From Luteococcus sanguinis (lineage in GTDB: Bacteria; Actinomycetota; Actinomycetes; Propionibacteriales; Propionibacteriaceae), in the NCBI RefSeq assembly GCF_039527675.1, contig NZ_BAAAKI010000004.1, positions 467,223 through 531,222 of the forward strand: DNA of 64,000 nt, written 5' to 3'. A program made the position numbers and the translations under genes. The stretch's first letter is position 1. Each line of letters opens with the position of its first letter. This document shows positions 37,075-46,255 of this stretch, piece by piece. The notes beneath the pieces are model-generated. The model was not told where the DNA came from. It saw only the letters and a program-made list of their open reading frames with translations, and made no database searches.

Positions 37075-38538
37075 TCAGTGGCCGAAGCCGTCGCCCGTCA
37101 CCTCGGAGCGATCACCCGACCACAGGGTGTGGAAGACGCCCTCGCGGTCGGTGCGGGCGTAGGTGTGCGCTCCGAAGAAGTCCCGCAGTCCTTGGGTGAG
37201 GGCGGCGTTCAAGCGCGGGGCACGCGTCTGGTCGTAGTAGGCCAGGGCTGCGCTGAAACCGGGGACGGGGACCCCAGCGGTGACGGCGGTGGAGATGACC
37301 CGACGCCACGCGTCCTGCGAGTTGCCCAGGCCCTCGACGATCGAGGGGGCCTCCAGGAGTGTCACCAGGTTGTTCGCCGCGTACTCGTTGCTGATGCGGT
37401 CGAGCAGCTTGGCGCGGATGATGCAGCCCGCGCGCCAGATCTTGGCGACCGCGGCCACGTCGATGTCCCAGCCGTAGGTCTTGGCGGCAATGCGGATCTC
37501 GTCCAGGCCCTGGGCGTAGGCGACCACCTTGGACGCCCACAGTGACTGGCGGATCGCGTCGATGAAGGCCTCGCGGTCATCCACCTCGAGGCGCTGGTCG
37601 GGTCCGGGCAGTGCGGCCTGCGCGTGGGCGCGCAGTTCGGGGGACGAGGAGATGGCGCGCGCGAAGACGGCCTCGCTGATGGCATTCACCGGGACGGCGA
37701 GCTTCAGCGCCGACTGGACGGTCCAGGTGCCGGTGCCCTTCATCCCGGCGGCATCGACGATCACGTCCACCAGCGGCTGGCCGGTGGCGGCGTCGGTCTG
37801 GCGCAGCACCTCTGAGGTGATCTCGATCAGGTAGCTGTCGAGGTCGCCGGTGTTCCACTGCGCGAAGACGTCGGCCATTTCGTCGTTCGACAGACCGAGG
37901 CCCTTGAGCAGGGTGTAGGCCTCGCCGATGAACTGCATGTCGGCGTACTCGATGCCGTTGTGCACCATCTTCACGAAGTGGCCGGCGCCGTCGGTGCCTA
38001 TGTAGGTGCAGCAGGGCTCCCCGTCGTACTGCGCGGCGATGGTCTCCAGGATGGGTCCGAGGGCCTCGTAGGCCTCCTTGGTGCCGCCGGGCATCATGGA
38101 CGGGCCCTCGAGCGCGCCGACCTCGCCGCCCGAGATGCCGCAACCCACGAAGTGGATCCCGGCTGCCGAGACGATCTTCTCGCGGGCGATGGTGTCCTCG
38201 AAGTAGGTGTTCCCGCCGTCGACGATGATGTCGCCCTCGTCCAGCAGCCCGGTCAGTTCCTTGATCACCGCGTCGGTACCGGCACCGGCGGCGACCATGA
38301 TCACCACGCGACGGGGACGCTCGAGGGAGGCGACGAAGTCCTCCAGGCGCTCGGACGGGATGAAGGTGCCCTCGCTGCCGTGCGCAGCGATCATCTCCTG
38401 GGTGCGGGAGTAGGTGCGGTTGAACACGGCCACGGTGTAGCCCTTGTGGGCCATGTTGCGGGCCAGCGAACTGCCCATCACGGCCATGCCGATCACGCCG
38501 ACGTCGGCCAGGTTCTGGGGTGTGGTTGCCTCGGTCAC
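37075..38538 (-). CDS. gnd: 6-phosphogluconate dehydrogenase (decarboxylating)
   Basis: A 487-residue enzyme that converts 6-phosphogluconate to ribulose-5-phosphate, CO2 and NADPH. It has the Rossmann motif VGVIGMAVMGSSLARNMA, the substrate-binding FVGCGISGGEVGALEGPSMMPGG block, and KMVHNGIEYADMQ with the catalytic Lys. The GTG at 38538 has AAAGG at 8 nt; an in-frame ATG at 38577 without a ribosome-binding site would add 13 residues. It adjoins gntR, gntK and gntP, so ingested gluconate is fed to the pentose phosphate pathway. No edd/eda genes are here. Confidence 0.95.
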   Translation of the reverse strand: MTEATTPQNLADVGVIGMAVMGSSLARNMAHKGYTVAVFNRTYSRTQEMIAAHGSEGTFIPSERLEDFVASLERPRRVVIMVAAGAGTDAVIKELTGLLDEGDIIVDGGNTYFEDTIAREKIVSAAGIHFVGCGISGGEVGALEGPSMMPGGTKEAYEALGPILETIAAQYDGEPCCTYIGTDGAGHFVKMVHNGIEYADMQFIGEAYTLLKGLGLSNDEMADVFAQWNTGDLDSYLIEITSEVLRQTDAATGQPLVDVIVDAAGMKGTGTWTVQSALKLAVPVNAISEAVFARAISSSPELRAHAQAALPGPDQRLEVDDREAFIDAIRQSLWASKVVAYAQGLDEIRIAAKTYGWDIDVAAVAKIWRAGCIIRAKLLDRISNEYAANNLVTLLEAPSIVEGLGNSQDAWRRVISTAVTAGVPVPGFSAALAYYDQTRAPRLNAALTQGLRDFFGAHTYARTDREGVFHTLWSGDRSEVTGDGFGH

Positions 38539-38599
38539 GGGTGCTGCCTTTCGTTGGGTGGGAACATCCTTGCTCATGATTCTTGGGTTCGGGAGACGT

Positions 38600-39304
38600 T
38601 CACGACAGGGGCTCGGAGACCATCTCGTCCACGGCGTCCACGGCCTCTGTGACGATGGCGCGCATCCGGGCGCGGGCTGCAGCGGCGTCGCCGACGGCGA
38701 TCGCCTCGGCCACCCGGCGGTGCAGCCGGATCGCTTCCTCGTTGGGTCGCTCCGGCATCAGGTGGTGGTGGGTGCGGGCGTCCAGTACCCGTTCGACCAG
38801 GTAGGCGAGCGAGGCCAGCATGGGGTTGCCGGAGGCCTGGAGCAGCGTTCGGTGGAAGACGATGTCATGGGCCAGGTAGGCCTCGAGGTCGGGGATGGCG
38901 CCGGTGTGCTGCATGCCCAGCGCCGCCTCGTCGATCACCTGGCGCTGCTCGGCGGTCGCGTTGGCTGCGGCCAGGCCAGCGGCCAGGGGCTCGATGCTGC
39001 TGCGCACCTGGCTGATCTCGTGCAGCACGTCCAACCGTTGGGGACTGTCCAGGCGCCAGCGGACGACATTCTCCGAGAGGTGGTCCCATCGCTCGGCGCC
39101 CAGCACCTCGATGCCCACATGGCGGCGGGGGAGCACGAGCCCTTGGGCCTCCAGCACCTTCACTGCGTCCCGCGCGACCGTGCGGGACACGCCGGTGCGC
39201 TCGATCAGATCGTCCAGCAGGAGCACGGACCCCGCGGGGATGGTGCCCGCGACGATGTCTCGTCCGATCTCGTCCAGAACCTTCAAGGTCAGCGCCGATG
39301 CCAT
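38600..39304 (-). CDS. GntR/FadR-family regulator of the gluconate cluster
   Basis: A 234-residue regulator. The N-terminal winged helix (IPAGSVLLLDDLIERTGVSRTVARDAVKVLEAQGLV) is followed by an FCD ligand domain with metal-binding His residues (DIVFHRTLLQASGN; RLHRRVAEAI). Placed between gnd and the divergent gntK-gntP, so it is probably their gluconate-responsive repressor. TACGAT lies 6 nt before the ATG (39311-39316) and overlaps the palindrome ACGATCGT, which suggests autoregulation. Confidence 0.9.
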   Translation of the reverse strand: MASALTLKVLDEIGRDIVAGTIPAGSVLLLDDLIERTGVSRTVARDAVKVLEAQGLVLPRRHVGIEVLGAERWDHLSENVVRWRLDSPQRLDVLHEISQVRSSIEPLAAGLAAANATAEQRQVIDEAALGMQHTGAIPDLEAYLAHDIVFHRTLLQASGNPMLASLAYLVERVLDARTHHHLMPERPNEEAIRLHRRVAEAIAVGDAAAARARMRAIVTEAVDAVDEMVSEPLS

Positions 39305-39423
39305 GTCACGATCGTATAAAAAATCACATCACTTGAACATAGGGGGTTGCTAAAAAGTATTTAGAGGCCCATGCTCGTCGTATCGGACATCGAGGTCCCC
39401 GTTACTTCAAGGAGGAAGACGAC
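39305..39423. promoter_or_regulatory. Divergent gntR/gntK control region
   Basis: A 119-bp AT-rich stretch. The palindrome ACGATCGT (39308-39315) overlaps the gntR -10 (TACGAT, minus strand). TTGAAC (39333-39338) is a possible -35 for gntK. CAAGGAGG precedes the gntK ATG. Confidence 0.45.
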
Positions 39424-39924
39424 ATGACTGACGAGCATCCACTCGTGGTGGTGATGGGCGTTGCCGGCTGTGGCAAGTCCACCCTCGGCGAGGCCCTGGC
39501 CAGCGAACTGGTCGCTGTGTTCCGCGACGGCGACGCCTTCCATCCGCCGGCCAATGTCGCCAAGATGCACGCCGGACAGCCCTTGGACGACGACGACCGA
39601 CGTCCGTGGCTCGCCAACATCGGCGAGTGGCTCGCCGATCAGTCCAGCCAGGGGGCCATCGTTGCCTGCTCCGCACTGAAGCGCGACTACCGCGACCAGC
39701 TGCGCAGCGCGGCTCCGAGCACCTTCTTCGTCCACCTGGCCGGACCCCGCGAAGAGGCAGCGCGCCGCGTCGCCGAGCGCCCCGACCACTTCATGCCCGC
39801 CAGCTTGGTCGACTCCCAGTACGCCACGCTCGAGCCCCTCGACGCGGACGAGGCCGGAGCCACCCTGGACTTCACCCAGAGCGTCGACGCCCTCGTCGAG
39901 CAGGCCCTGTCCGCCCTCGCCTGA
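39424..39924 (+). CDS. gntK: Gluconokinase
   Basis: A 166-residue P-loop kinase that phosphorylates gluconate to 6-phosphogluconate: VVVMGVAGCGKSTLGEALA is the Walker A, FRDGDAFHPPANVAKMHAG the gluconate-binding segment, and ACSALKRDYRDQLR the conserved Arg block. The strong AAGGAGG ribosome-binding site and the gntP gene 44 nt downstream indicate a gntKP operon divergent from gntR. Confidence 0.95.
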   Translation: MTDEHPLVVVMGVAGCGKSTLGEALASELVAVFRDGDAFHPPANVAKMHAGQPLDDDDRRPWLANIGEWLADQSSQGAIVACSALKRDYRDQLRSAAPSTFFVHLAGPREEAARRVAERPDHFMPASLVDSQYATLEPLDADEAGATLDFTQSVDALVEQALSALA

Positions 39925-39968
39925 CCCATCCACCTACAACCACCCAAGAAGCGACACCGGAGTCCCAC

Positions 39969-41336
39969 ATGATTCTTCTCGAGACCGCGGCCACCCAACT
40001 GGTCGCCGCCGCCCTGGTCGGCATCACCGTCCTCGTGCTGCTCATCACCAAGTTCAAGCTGCACCCCTTCCTGAGCCTGATCATCGGCTCGATGCTCGTC
40101 GGCGGCATCGCCGGCCTCCCGCTGAAGGGCATCACCACCAGCTTCACCACGGGCGTCGGGTCGACCGTCGCGGGCGTCGGCGTGCTGATTGCACTCGGTG
40201 CCATCATCGGACGACTGCTGGCCGACTCCGGTGGCGCCGACCAGTTGGTCGACACGATCGTCAACAAGGCCACCCCGGCGCAGATCCCGTGGGCGATGGC
40301 CTTGGTCGGCGCGCTGATCGGCCTCCCGATGTTCTTCGAGATCGGCCTCGTGCTGCTGATCCCCGTGATCATCCTCGTGACCCGTCGCAGCGGTCAGCCG
40401 CTGATGCGCGTCGGTATCCCCGCCCTGGCCGGCCTGTCGGCGATGCACGCGTTGGTGCCCCCGCACCCCGGGCCGCTGGCCGCCGTCGGCCTGCTGAAGG
40501 CCGAGCTCGGCGTCACCCTCGCCCTCGGCGTCCTGATCGCCATCCCGACCATCGCGGTCGCCGGCCCGATCTTCTCGAAGTTCGCGGCCCGTTGGGTGCC
40601 GGTCGGCGCTCCCGAACTGTTCGTCAGCGCCAATGGTGACGAGTCCGGTCACTCCGGCATCGCCCCTCGCCAGCCCAGCTTCGGCATCACCCTGACCACC
40701 GTCCTGCTGCCCGTGGTGCTGATGATGGGCAAGGCGCTGGTCGACATCTTCCTGACCGCCGGCACCCCGACGCGCGACGTGCTCGACTTCATCGGCGAGC
40801 CCCTGGTCGCGCTGCTGATCACCACCCTGGTCGCGATCTTCACCCTCGGCACCGGCTCGGGCATGACCCGCCAGCAGATCAGCGACACGGTCGGCAACTC
40901 CCTGCCGCCCATCGCGGGCATCCTGCTGATCGTCGGCGCCGGCGGTGGCTTCAAGCAGGTGCTCGTGGACACCGGCATCGGCACCATGCTCGCCGACTGG
41001 ATCTCCGGCAGCCCGGTCTCCCCGCTGCTGATGGCCTGGCTCGTCGCGGTGATGATCCGACTGGCCACTGGCTCGGCCACCGTCGCCACGATCACTGCTG
41101 CCGGCATCCTGGCGCCCGTCGCGGCCGCCATGGATCCCACCCACGCCGCCCTGCTGGTGCTCGCCATCGGCGCTGGCTCGGTCTTCTTCTCCCACGTCAA
41201 CGACGCCGGCTTCTGGCTGGTGAAGGAGTACTTCGGCGTCAGTGTCGCCGAGAACATCAAGACGTGGTCGCTGATGGAGACGGTGCTGTCGGTCACGGCC
41301 CTGGTCGGCGTGCTGCTGGTCTCGCTCGTCGTCTGA
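39969..41336 (+). CDS. gntP: Gluconate permease, GntP family
   Basis: A 455-residue proton symporter with about 12-14 membrane helices. Family blocks: KLHPFLSLIIGSMLVGGIAGLP (split here as a hydrophobic region), GLPMFFEIGLVLLIPV, ALVPPHPGPLAAV and SVFFSHVNDAGFW. Imports gluconate for GntK. The start ATG at 39969 gives the normal GntP N-terminus. A 38-nt N run follows the stop. Confidence 0.95.
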   Translation: MILLETAATQLVAAALVGITVLVLLITKFKLHPFLSLIIGSMLVGGIAGLPLKGITTSFTTGVGSTVAGVGVLIALGAIIGRLLADSGGADQLVDTIVNKATPAQIPWAMALVGALIGLPMFFEIGLVLLIPVIILVTRRSGQPLMRVGIPALAGLSAMHALVPPHPGPLAAVGLLKAELGVTLALGVLIAIPTIAVAGPIFSKFAARWVPVGAPELFVSANGDESGHSGIAPRQPSFGITLTTVLLPVVLMMGKALVDIFLTAGTPTRDVLDFIGEPLVALLITTLVAIFTLGTGSGMTRQQISDTVGNSLPPIAGILLIVGAGGGFKQVLVDTGIGTMLADWISGSPVSPLLMAWLVAVMIRLATGSATVATITAAGILAPVAAAMDPTHAALLVLAIGAGSVFFSHVNDAGFWLVKEYFGVSVAENIKTWSLMETVLSVTALVGVLLVSLVV

Positions 41337-41340
41337 CGCG

Positions 41341-41378
41341 NNNNNNNNNNNNNNNNNNNNNNNNNNNNNNNNNNNNNN
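41341..41378. other. Assembly gap (38 N)
   Basis: Between the convergent gntP and flavohemoprotein genes. GCAGAA...TTCTGC (41381-41400) on the right is a partial hairpin, so a terminator probably lies in the gap. Confidence 0.9.
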
Positions 41379-41401
41379 CGGCAGAAGCAGGCTGTTTCTG
41401 C

Positions 41402-42619
41402 TCAGGCGGCGTCGGGATTCTGGGCCCACAGGTCGGGGCCGAAGACCTCGTAGGAGATGTTCTCCGGGTGCACGCCCTTGGCCAGCAGTGCCTTGCGGGC
41501 AGCCTGCATGAACGGCAGCGGGCCGCACATGAACACCTGCGCGCCCTCGGGCACCTCGGCGTCGGCGAGGTCCATGAAGCCGCCCTTGGCGGGCTGCAGG
41601 GTCTGCGCCGACTCGGCGCCCTCCTCGAACCAGAACTGCCCCACCACGTCGTCCATCTGCTCGGCCTGGCCGCGCATCGACTGGTACAGGGCCGTGCTGC
41701 CGTGGCTCTTGTCGGCGTGGAAGACACGCACCTGGCGCTTCGGCTGGCGCTGGGCAAGATCCTCAAGGATCGCCGCCATCGGGGTGATGCCGATACCGGC
41801 CGAGACGAGCACCAGGGGAGCGTCCGTGTCGTCAAGGACCACGTCACCCGAGGGCAGCGAGACGTTCAGGTGGACGCCCGGCTTCGCGTTCTCCTGCAGC
41901 CAGCTGGAGACCATGCCGTCCGGGTGCTCGCCGCCGTGGACCTTCTTGACGGTGATGCGGAAGGCCTCGGCACCGGGCACGCCGGAGATCGTGTACTGGC
42001 GCGGCTGGGTCTGGCCATTGGGCAGCTCGACGTTCAGGGCGACGTACTGGCCGGTGCGGTGCGCGGGGAGCTCACCCTCGGTCGGCTTGAGGACCAGCGA
42101 GAAGGCGTCCTCGGTCTCGTCGGTGCGGTCGGCGACCTCGTAATCGCGGTAGGCGTGCTCAGGATCGATGCCACCCAGCGCGTACAGCTTGGCCTCCTCG
42201 GCGATCAGCTGGACGGCGAACAGCCAGTAGACCTCGTCCCAGGCGGACGCGACCTCGGGCGTGACGGCGTCACCGAGCACGTCCGCGACCGCCCACAGCA
42301 GGTGGTGGCCGACGATCGTGTACTGCGGCCCGGTGATGCCCAGCGAGACGTGCTTGTGCGCGATCCGCTGCATCACGGGCGTGAAGTCAGGGGCATTGGG
42401 GTCGATCAGCTGGACGGCGTAGGCGACGACGCTGGCCGCCAGCGCCTTGGGCTGCTCGCCCACGGCCTGGTTGGCGACGTTGAAGACGTTCAACAGTTCG
42501 GGGTGCGCCTCGAACATGTGGGGGTAGAAGCGCTTGGTGATCTCTTCCGCGTGCTCGGCGACGACACCTGCGGTCGCCGCGACGACCGCCTTCGACTCCG
42601 GTGAGAGCTGCGCTGGCAT
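41402..42619 (-). CDS. hmp: Flavohemoprotein (nitric oxide dioxygenase)
   Basis: A 405-residue fusion: globin (residues 1-140, proximal His in RIAHKHVSLGI, distal-pocket Tyr in KRFYPHMF), FAD domain (RQYTISG) and NAD domain (GIGITPM; FMCGPLPFM). It converts NO and O2 to nitrate and protects against nitrosative stress. GGAGG precedes the ATG at 42619. Monocistronic. Confidence 0.95.
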   Translation of the reverse strand: MPAQLSPESKAVVAATAGVVAEHAEEITKRFYPHMFEAHPELLNVFNVANQAVGEQPKALAASVVAYAVQLIDPNAPDFTPVMQRIAHKHVSLGITGPQYTIVGHHLLWAVADVLGDAVTPEVASAWDEVYWLFAVQLIAEEAKLYALGGIDPEHAYRDYEVADRTDETEDAFSLVLKPTEGELPAHRTGQYVALNVELPNGQTQPRQYTISGVPGAEAFRITVKKVHGGEHPDGMVSSWLQENAKPGVHLNVSLPSGDVVLDDTDAPLVLVSAGIGITPMAAILEDLAQRQPKRQVRVFHADKSHGSTALYQSMRGQAEQMDDVVGQFWFEEGAESAQTLQPAKGGFMDLADAEVPEGAQVFMCGPLPFMQAARKALLAKGVHPENISYEVFGPDLWAQNPDAA

Positions 42620-42831
42620 GGATCCTCCTTGGGGTGTTGGCAACCGGGCATGGCTGCCCCTGCACTCTAGGGGCGGCCTCCGACAGCGTCGAGGGATCGC
42701 GCGGTGGCCAGCCCGCCCGCAGGGGTGGGAAGGGTTCGCTATGGGTGGATAAGTCGACACCCGGGGGCGATTGCCCCCTAGCGTCTGGGAACGAAGAACC
42801 GCACGATTCCGTTCTGCTGAAAGGAACCACC

Positions 42832-43257
42832 ATGCGCAAGGCCATTGCCACCACCGCCCTCGGTGCCGCCCTCGTCTTCGGCGCCCCCGCCGTTGCCAAC
42901 GCCGAGACCGTGACCCCGGCGCCGTCCGCCACGGCCACCGAGCAGGTCACCGAGACCGAGCGCGTCACCACCACCGAGAAGGACCGCACCGGTCTGTGGG
43001 GTCTGCTGGGCCTCGCCGGTCTCGCCGGACTCGCCGGGCTGCGCAAGCGCCCCGAGCAGCACGCCGTCGTCCGTCACGAGCCGACGCGCAGCACCGTGAC
43101 CACACAGCCGACCCACCGCGTCGACCACACCAACACGACGACTGGTACCGGCACGACCGCGACCGGCAACACCGCTCGCACCGATTTCGGCTCGGACAGC
43201 CTGACCGACCGCAAGCTCGGCGACGACCTGGGCCGCGATGTCCGTCGCGACATTTGA
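42832..43257 (+). CDS. Small secreted/anchored protein with a WGxxGxxG motif
   Basis: A 141-residue protein. A signal peptide (MRKAIATTALGAALVFG to the AVANA-AE cleavage site near residue 24) is followed by a Thr/Glu-rich stretch. A WGLLGLAGLAGLAGL segment then a basic RKRPE resembles the WGxxGxxG family signature, a short C-terminal membrane-like helix. After it comes a Thr/Asn-rich hydrophilic tail (HTNTTTGTGTTATGN). Family function is unknown. AAGGAA lies 7 nt before the ATG. Confidence 0.7.
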   Translation: MRKAIATTALGAALVFGAPAVANAETVTPAPSATATEQVTETERVTTTEKDRTGLWGLLGLAGLAGLAGLRKRPEQHAVVRHEPTRSTVTTQPTHRVDHTNTTTGTGTTATGNTARTDFGSDSLTDRKLGDDLGRDVRRDI

Positions 43258-43262
43258 GTCAC

Positions 43263-43302
43263 CCCCTCGACAAGCTCAGGGAACGTAAACCGGCTCGGGG
43301 AA
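43263..43302. repeat. Dispersed small repeat, CCCTCGACAAGCTCAGGGA type
   Basis: CCCTCGACAAGCTCAGGGA followed by CGGCTCGGGGA. Both halves resemble the repeats at 25666-25803 and 56012-56034 read on the other strand. Confidence 0.6.
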
Positions 43303-43316
43303 TGTGTGGGGACGGG

Positions 43317-44609
43317 TCAACGCTGGTGCGTGACCCGTCCCTTCCACATCGTCAGGACGACCGGGTCGGGCAGTTCGCGTCCGTGGTAGGGGTTGTTGCG
43401 GCTGCGGGAGGCCGACGAATCCTTGCTGACCACCGCACGCGCTGATGGGTCCACCAGCACCAGGTTGGCGACCGAGCCGGGCACCAACGCCTGTCCCTGT
43501 CTTTCGACCTGCCCGATCCGGGCGGGTGTCGACGACATCCGCTCCACCAGCGTCGGCCAGTCCATCCGTCCGGCCTCGACCATCGTCTCCAGCACGACCG
43601 CCAGGGCCTGTTCCAGCCCCAGCATCCCGGGACGCGCGTCGACGAAGGCATGGTCCTTGTCCTGCGCCGCGTGCGGGGCGTGGTCGGTGCCGACCACGTC
43701 GATCGTCCCGTCGGCCAAAGCCTCGCGGACCGCCTCGATGTGCTCGTCGGTGCGCAGCGGGGGATTGACCTTGTACGTCGTGTCGTAGCCCTCCAGCTCA
43801 CGCGTCCCCAGCAGCAGGTGGTGCGGCGTGACCTCGGCGGTCACGTTGATGCCGCGCTTCTTGGCCCAGCGGACGACGTCCACGCCCTCGGCGGTGGAGA
43901 CGTGGCAGACGTGCAGCCGCGAGCGGGTCAGCTCGGCCAGCTGGACGTCGCGGGCGATGATGACGCTCTCGGCCTGCGCCGGCCACCCACCCAGACCCAG
44001 CCGTCCCGAGTACTCCGACTCGTGGCAGCAGGCGCCGGGACCCGCCAGCTGCGAGTCCTGCGAGTGCTGGGCGATCACGCCGCCGAAGGGGCGAACCCAG
44101 TCCAGCGCGCGGCGCATCAGCAAGGAGTCCATCACGCACTTGCCGTCGTCGCTGAAGATCCGCACCTTCGCTCGCGACTTGGCCATCAGACCCATCTCGG
44201 CGAGTTGGTTGCCGTCGAGGTTTTTGGTGACGGCGCCGACCGGGATCACCTGGCAGTGCCCGTCGCGCTCACCCAGCAGCTGGATGTACTCGGCCTTCTC
44301 GGCGTCGTCGGTGACCGGCTCGGTGTTGGCCATGGCGTGGACGGCCGTGAACCCGCCCCGGGCGGCGGCCAGGGTTCCGGAGGCGACCGTCTCGGTGTCT
44401 TCGCGGCCGGGTTCGCGCAGGTGCGTATGCAGGTCGACCAGCCCGGGCAGCGCCAGCAATCCGTCCGCGTCGATGCGCCGGGCGCCCGTAGGGGCATCGT
44501 CGACGAGCACTCCGTCCGCGACGTGGAGGTCGGTGGTGGTGCCATCGGCCAGCCGGGCACCAGCGATCACGAAGGCGTTGTTGGCAGGCGATCCTGGGGT
44601 GTTGGTCAT
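43317..44609 (-). CDS. pyrC: Dihydroorotase
   Basis: A 430-residue class I amidohydrolase that closes carbamoyl-aspartate to dihydroorotate. DLHTHLREPGREDTETV carries the HxH zinc ligands and substrate Arg. HVCHVSTAEG and VGTDHAPH carry further His ligands and the catalytic Asp. CAGGAG precedes the ATG, 2 nt after the pyrB stop. Last visible gene of the pyr operon. carA/carB are not in the window. Confidence 0.95.
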   Translation of the reverse strand: MTNTPGSPANNAFVIAGARLADGTTTDLHVADGVLVDDAPTGARRIDADGLLALPGLVDLHTHLREPGREDTETVASGTLAAARGGFTAVHAMANTEPVTDDAEKAEYIQLLGERDGHCQVIPVGAVTKNLDGNQLAEMGLMAKSRAKVRIFSDDGKCVMDSLLMRRALDWVRPFGGVIAQHSQDSQLAGPGACCHESEYSGRLGLGGWPAQAESVIIARDVQLAELTRSRLHVCHVSTAEGVDVVRWAKKRGINVTAEVTPHHLLLGTRELEGYDTTYKVNPPLRTDEHIEAVREALADGTIDVVGTDHAPHAAQDKDHAFVDARPGMLGLEQALAVVLETMVEAGRMDWPTLVERMSSTPARIGQVERQGQALVPGSVANLVLVDPSARAVVSKDSSASRSRNNPYHGRELPDPVVLTMWKGRVTHQR

Positions 44610-44611
44610 GG

Positions 44612-45538
44612 TCACTCCTGTCCGCCGAGGAGGTGGTAGAGGACGCTCATCCGCACGGCGACACCGGACGAGACCTGCTTCAGGACGAGTGACTGGGCCG
44701 CGTCGGCGGCCTCGGACGAGATCTCCAGGCCACGATTCATCGGGCCGGGGTGCATGATGCCCAGGTGGTGCCCGTGGGCGTGCAAGCGGTCTTGGGTGAG
44801 GCCCCAACCGTCCACGTACTCCCGCTCGGAGGGGAAGAATCCGGAGCTCATCCGTTCTCGCTGCACCCGCAGCATCATGGCGACGTCCGCGCGGGCCAGC
44901 CCCTCGTCGAATGACTGGACGACCTGGCACGGCCAGGTCGCCGCGCCGGTTGGCATCAGCGTCGGGGGAGCGCACAGCAAGACCTGCGCACCAAGGGTGT
45001 CGAGCAGCCAGACATTCGAGCGGACGACGCGGCTGTGCAGCAGGTCACCGGTGATCAACACCGTGCGCCCGGCCAGGTCGCCACCATCGAGTTCACGGAA
45101 GTGGCGACGCATCGTGTGCGCGTCCAGCAGCGCCTGGGTGGGGTGCTCGTGCGCGCCGTCGCCGGCGTTGACCACCGACGCGCGCACCCAGTTTGCCACC
45201 TGCTGTACCGAACCCGATCCGGAATGGCGCACCACGAAGCAGTCGACGCCCATCGAGTCGAGGGTGAGCACGGTGTCCTTCATCGACTCGCCCTTGCTGA
45301 CCGAGGAGCCCTTGGCCGAGACATTGATGGTGTCGGCGCTCATCCACTTGCCGGCGATCTCGAAGCTCGTCCGGGTGCGGGTGGAGTCCTCGAAGAAGAG
45401 GTTGATGATGGTGCGCCCGCGCAGCGCCGGGATCTTCTTGACCTGCCGGTTCTGCACGTCGTGCATCTCCTCCGCCAGGTCGAGGATGCTGGTGGCCTCG
45501 TCCCGGGAGAGGTCCCCAGCTGCCAGCAGGTGCTTCAT
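44612..45538 (-). CDS. pyrB: Aspartate carbamoyltransferase catalytic chain
   Basis: A 308-residue transcarbamoylase: FFEDSTRTRTSFEIA is the carbamoyl-phosphate signature, KGESMKDT holds the active-site Lys, and HPTQALLD the His/Gln block. It makes carbamoyl-aspartate in pyrimidine synthesis. The ATG overlaps the pyrR stop (ATGA). No regulatory pyrI is present. Confidence 0.96.
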   Translation of the reverse strand: MKHLLAAGDLSRDEATSILDLAEEMHDVQNRQVKKIPALRGRTIINLFFEDSTRTRTSFEIAGKWMSADTINVSAKGSSVSKGESMKDTVLTLDSMGVDCFVVRHSGSGSVQQVANWVRASVVNAGDGAHEHPTQALLDAHTMRRHFRELDGGDLAGRTVLITGDLLHSRVVRSNVWLLDTLGAQVLLCAPPTLMPTGAATWPCQVVQSFDEGLARADVAMMLRVQRERMSSGFFPSEREYVDGWGLTQDRLHAHGHHLGIMHPGPMNRGLEISSEAADAAQSLVLKQVSSGVAVRMSVLYHLLGGQE

Positions 45539-46098
45539 CGGACATTCCCCTCGATCGTGACGTCGTCGCGTCCGTCGACCTCGTTGAAGTGCACGCGGAC
45601 GTTCTCGTCGCGTCGGGTGGCGACCGTCTGCCCGACGTGGTCGGCGCGGACGGGCAGTTCCCGCTGGCCGCGGTCGACCAGCACCACCAGCCGGACGACA
45701 TTCGGGCGTCCGAGGTCCTTGAGCGCGTCCAGCGCGGACAGGACGGTGCGTCCGCTGGCCAGCACGTCGTCGACCAGCACGACCTGTCGGCCATCGATGC
45801 TGAAGGCGATCTCGGTGCGGCCGACCGTGCGGGTGGGATTGCGGCGCAGGTCGTCGCGGTACATGGTCGTGTCCAGCACGCCGACTGGCACCGACACTGC
45901 CTCGACCTGCTCGATCACTGCCGCAAGACGGCGGGCCAACGGCACGCCGCGGGTCTGGATGCCGAGGAGCACGAGGCCCTCGGTGCCGTGGGCCCCCTCA
46001 AGAATTTCGTGGGCCAAACGGGTGGTCGCGCGGGCGATCTCGTCGGCGTCGAGGATGACGCGATTGCCGCCCGGGGGCGTGGGCTCTGGTGTGGTCAC
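45535..46098 (-). CDS. pyrR: PyrR, bifunctional pyrimidine operon regulator / uracil phosphoribosyltransferase
   Basis: A 187-residue PRT-fold protein with the PRPP loop VVLVDDVLASGRTVLSALDAL. PyrR binds UMP and the pyr mRNA to repress the operon. The GTG at 46098 has AAGGAG at 6 nt; upstream in-frame codons to 46176 are unconserved. A TAGATT -10-like hexamer lies at 46167-46172, giving a leader of about 60 nt in which PyrR could mask the ribosome-binding site, as is known in mycobacteria. Confidence 0.95.
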   Translation of the reverse strand: MTTPEPTPPGGNRVILDADEIARATTRLAHEILEGAHGTEGLVLLGIQTRGVPLARRLAAVIEQVEAVSVPVGVLDTTMYRDDLRRNPTRTVGRTEIAFSIDGRQVVLVDDVLASGRTVLSALDALKDLGRPNVVRLVVLVDRGQRELPVRADHVGQTVATRRDENVRVHFNEVDGRDDVTIEGNVR

Positions 46099-46243
46099 CG
46101 GCACTCCTTGTCGCGGGCGGCGCCGTCCAGGCCGTCGCCTGACGCTTCGCCTGCCCTCGAACCCGAAATCTAGCAACCGGCGGACGTGCGTGGGCGCCCG
46201 CGTCCGTGGGGGTGAATGGAGGAGAACTCGTGGTCGAATCCAC

Positions 46244-46249
46244 TAGTCT
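46244..46249 (+). promoter_or_regulatory. -10 element of the small membrane protein gene (leaderless)
   Basis: TAGTCT, 6 nt before the ATG at 46256. Confidence 0.45.
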
Positions 46250-46255
46250 GTGACC

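Noticed and set aside
39687..41528. 613-codon open frame on the minus strand across the N run
   Set aside because: Antisense of gntP; Asp/Gln/His-rich translation and passes through unknown bases.
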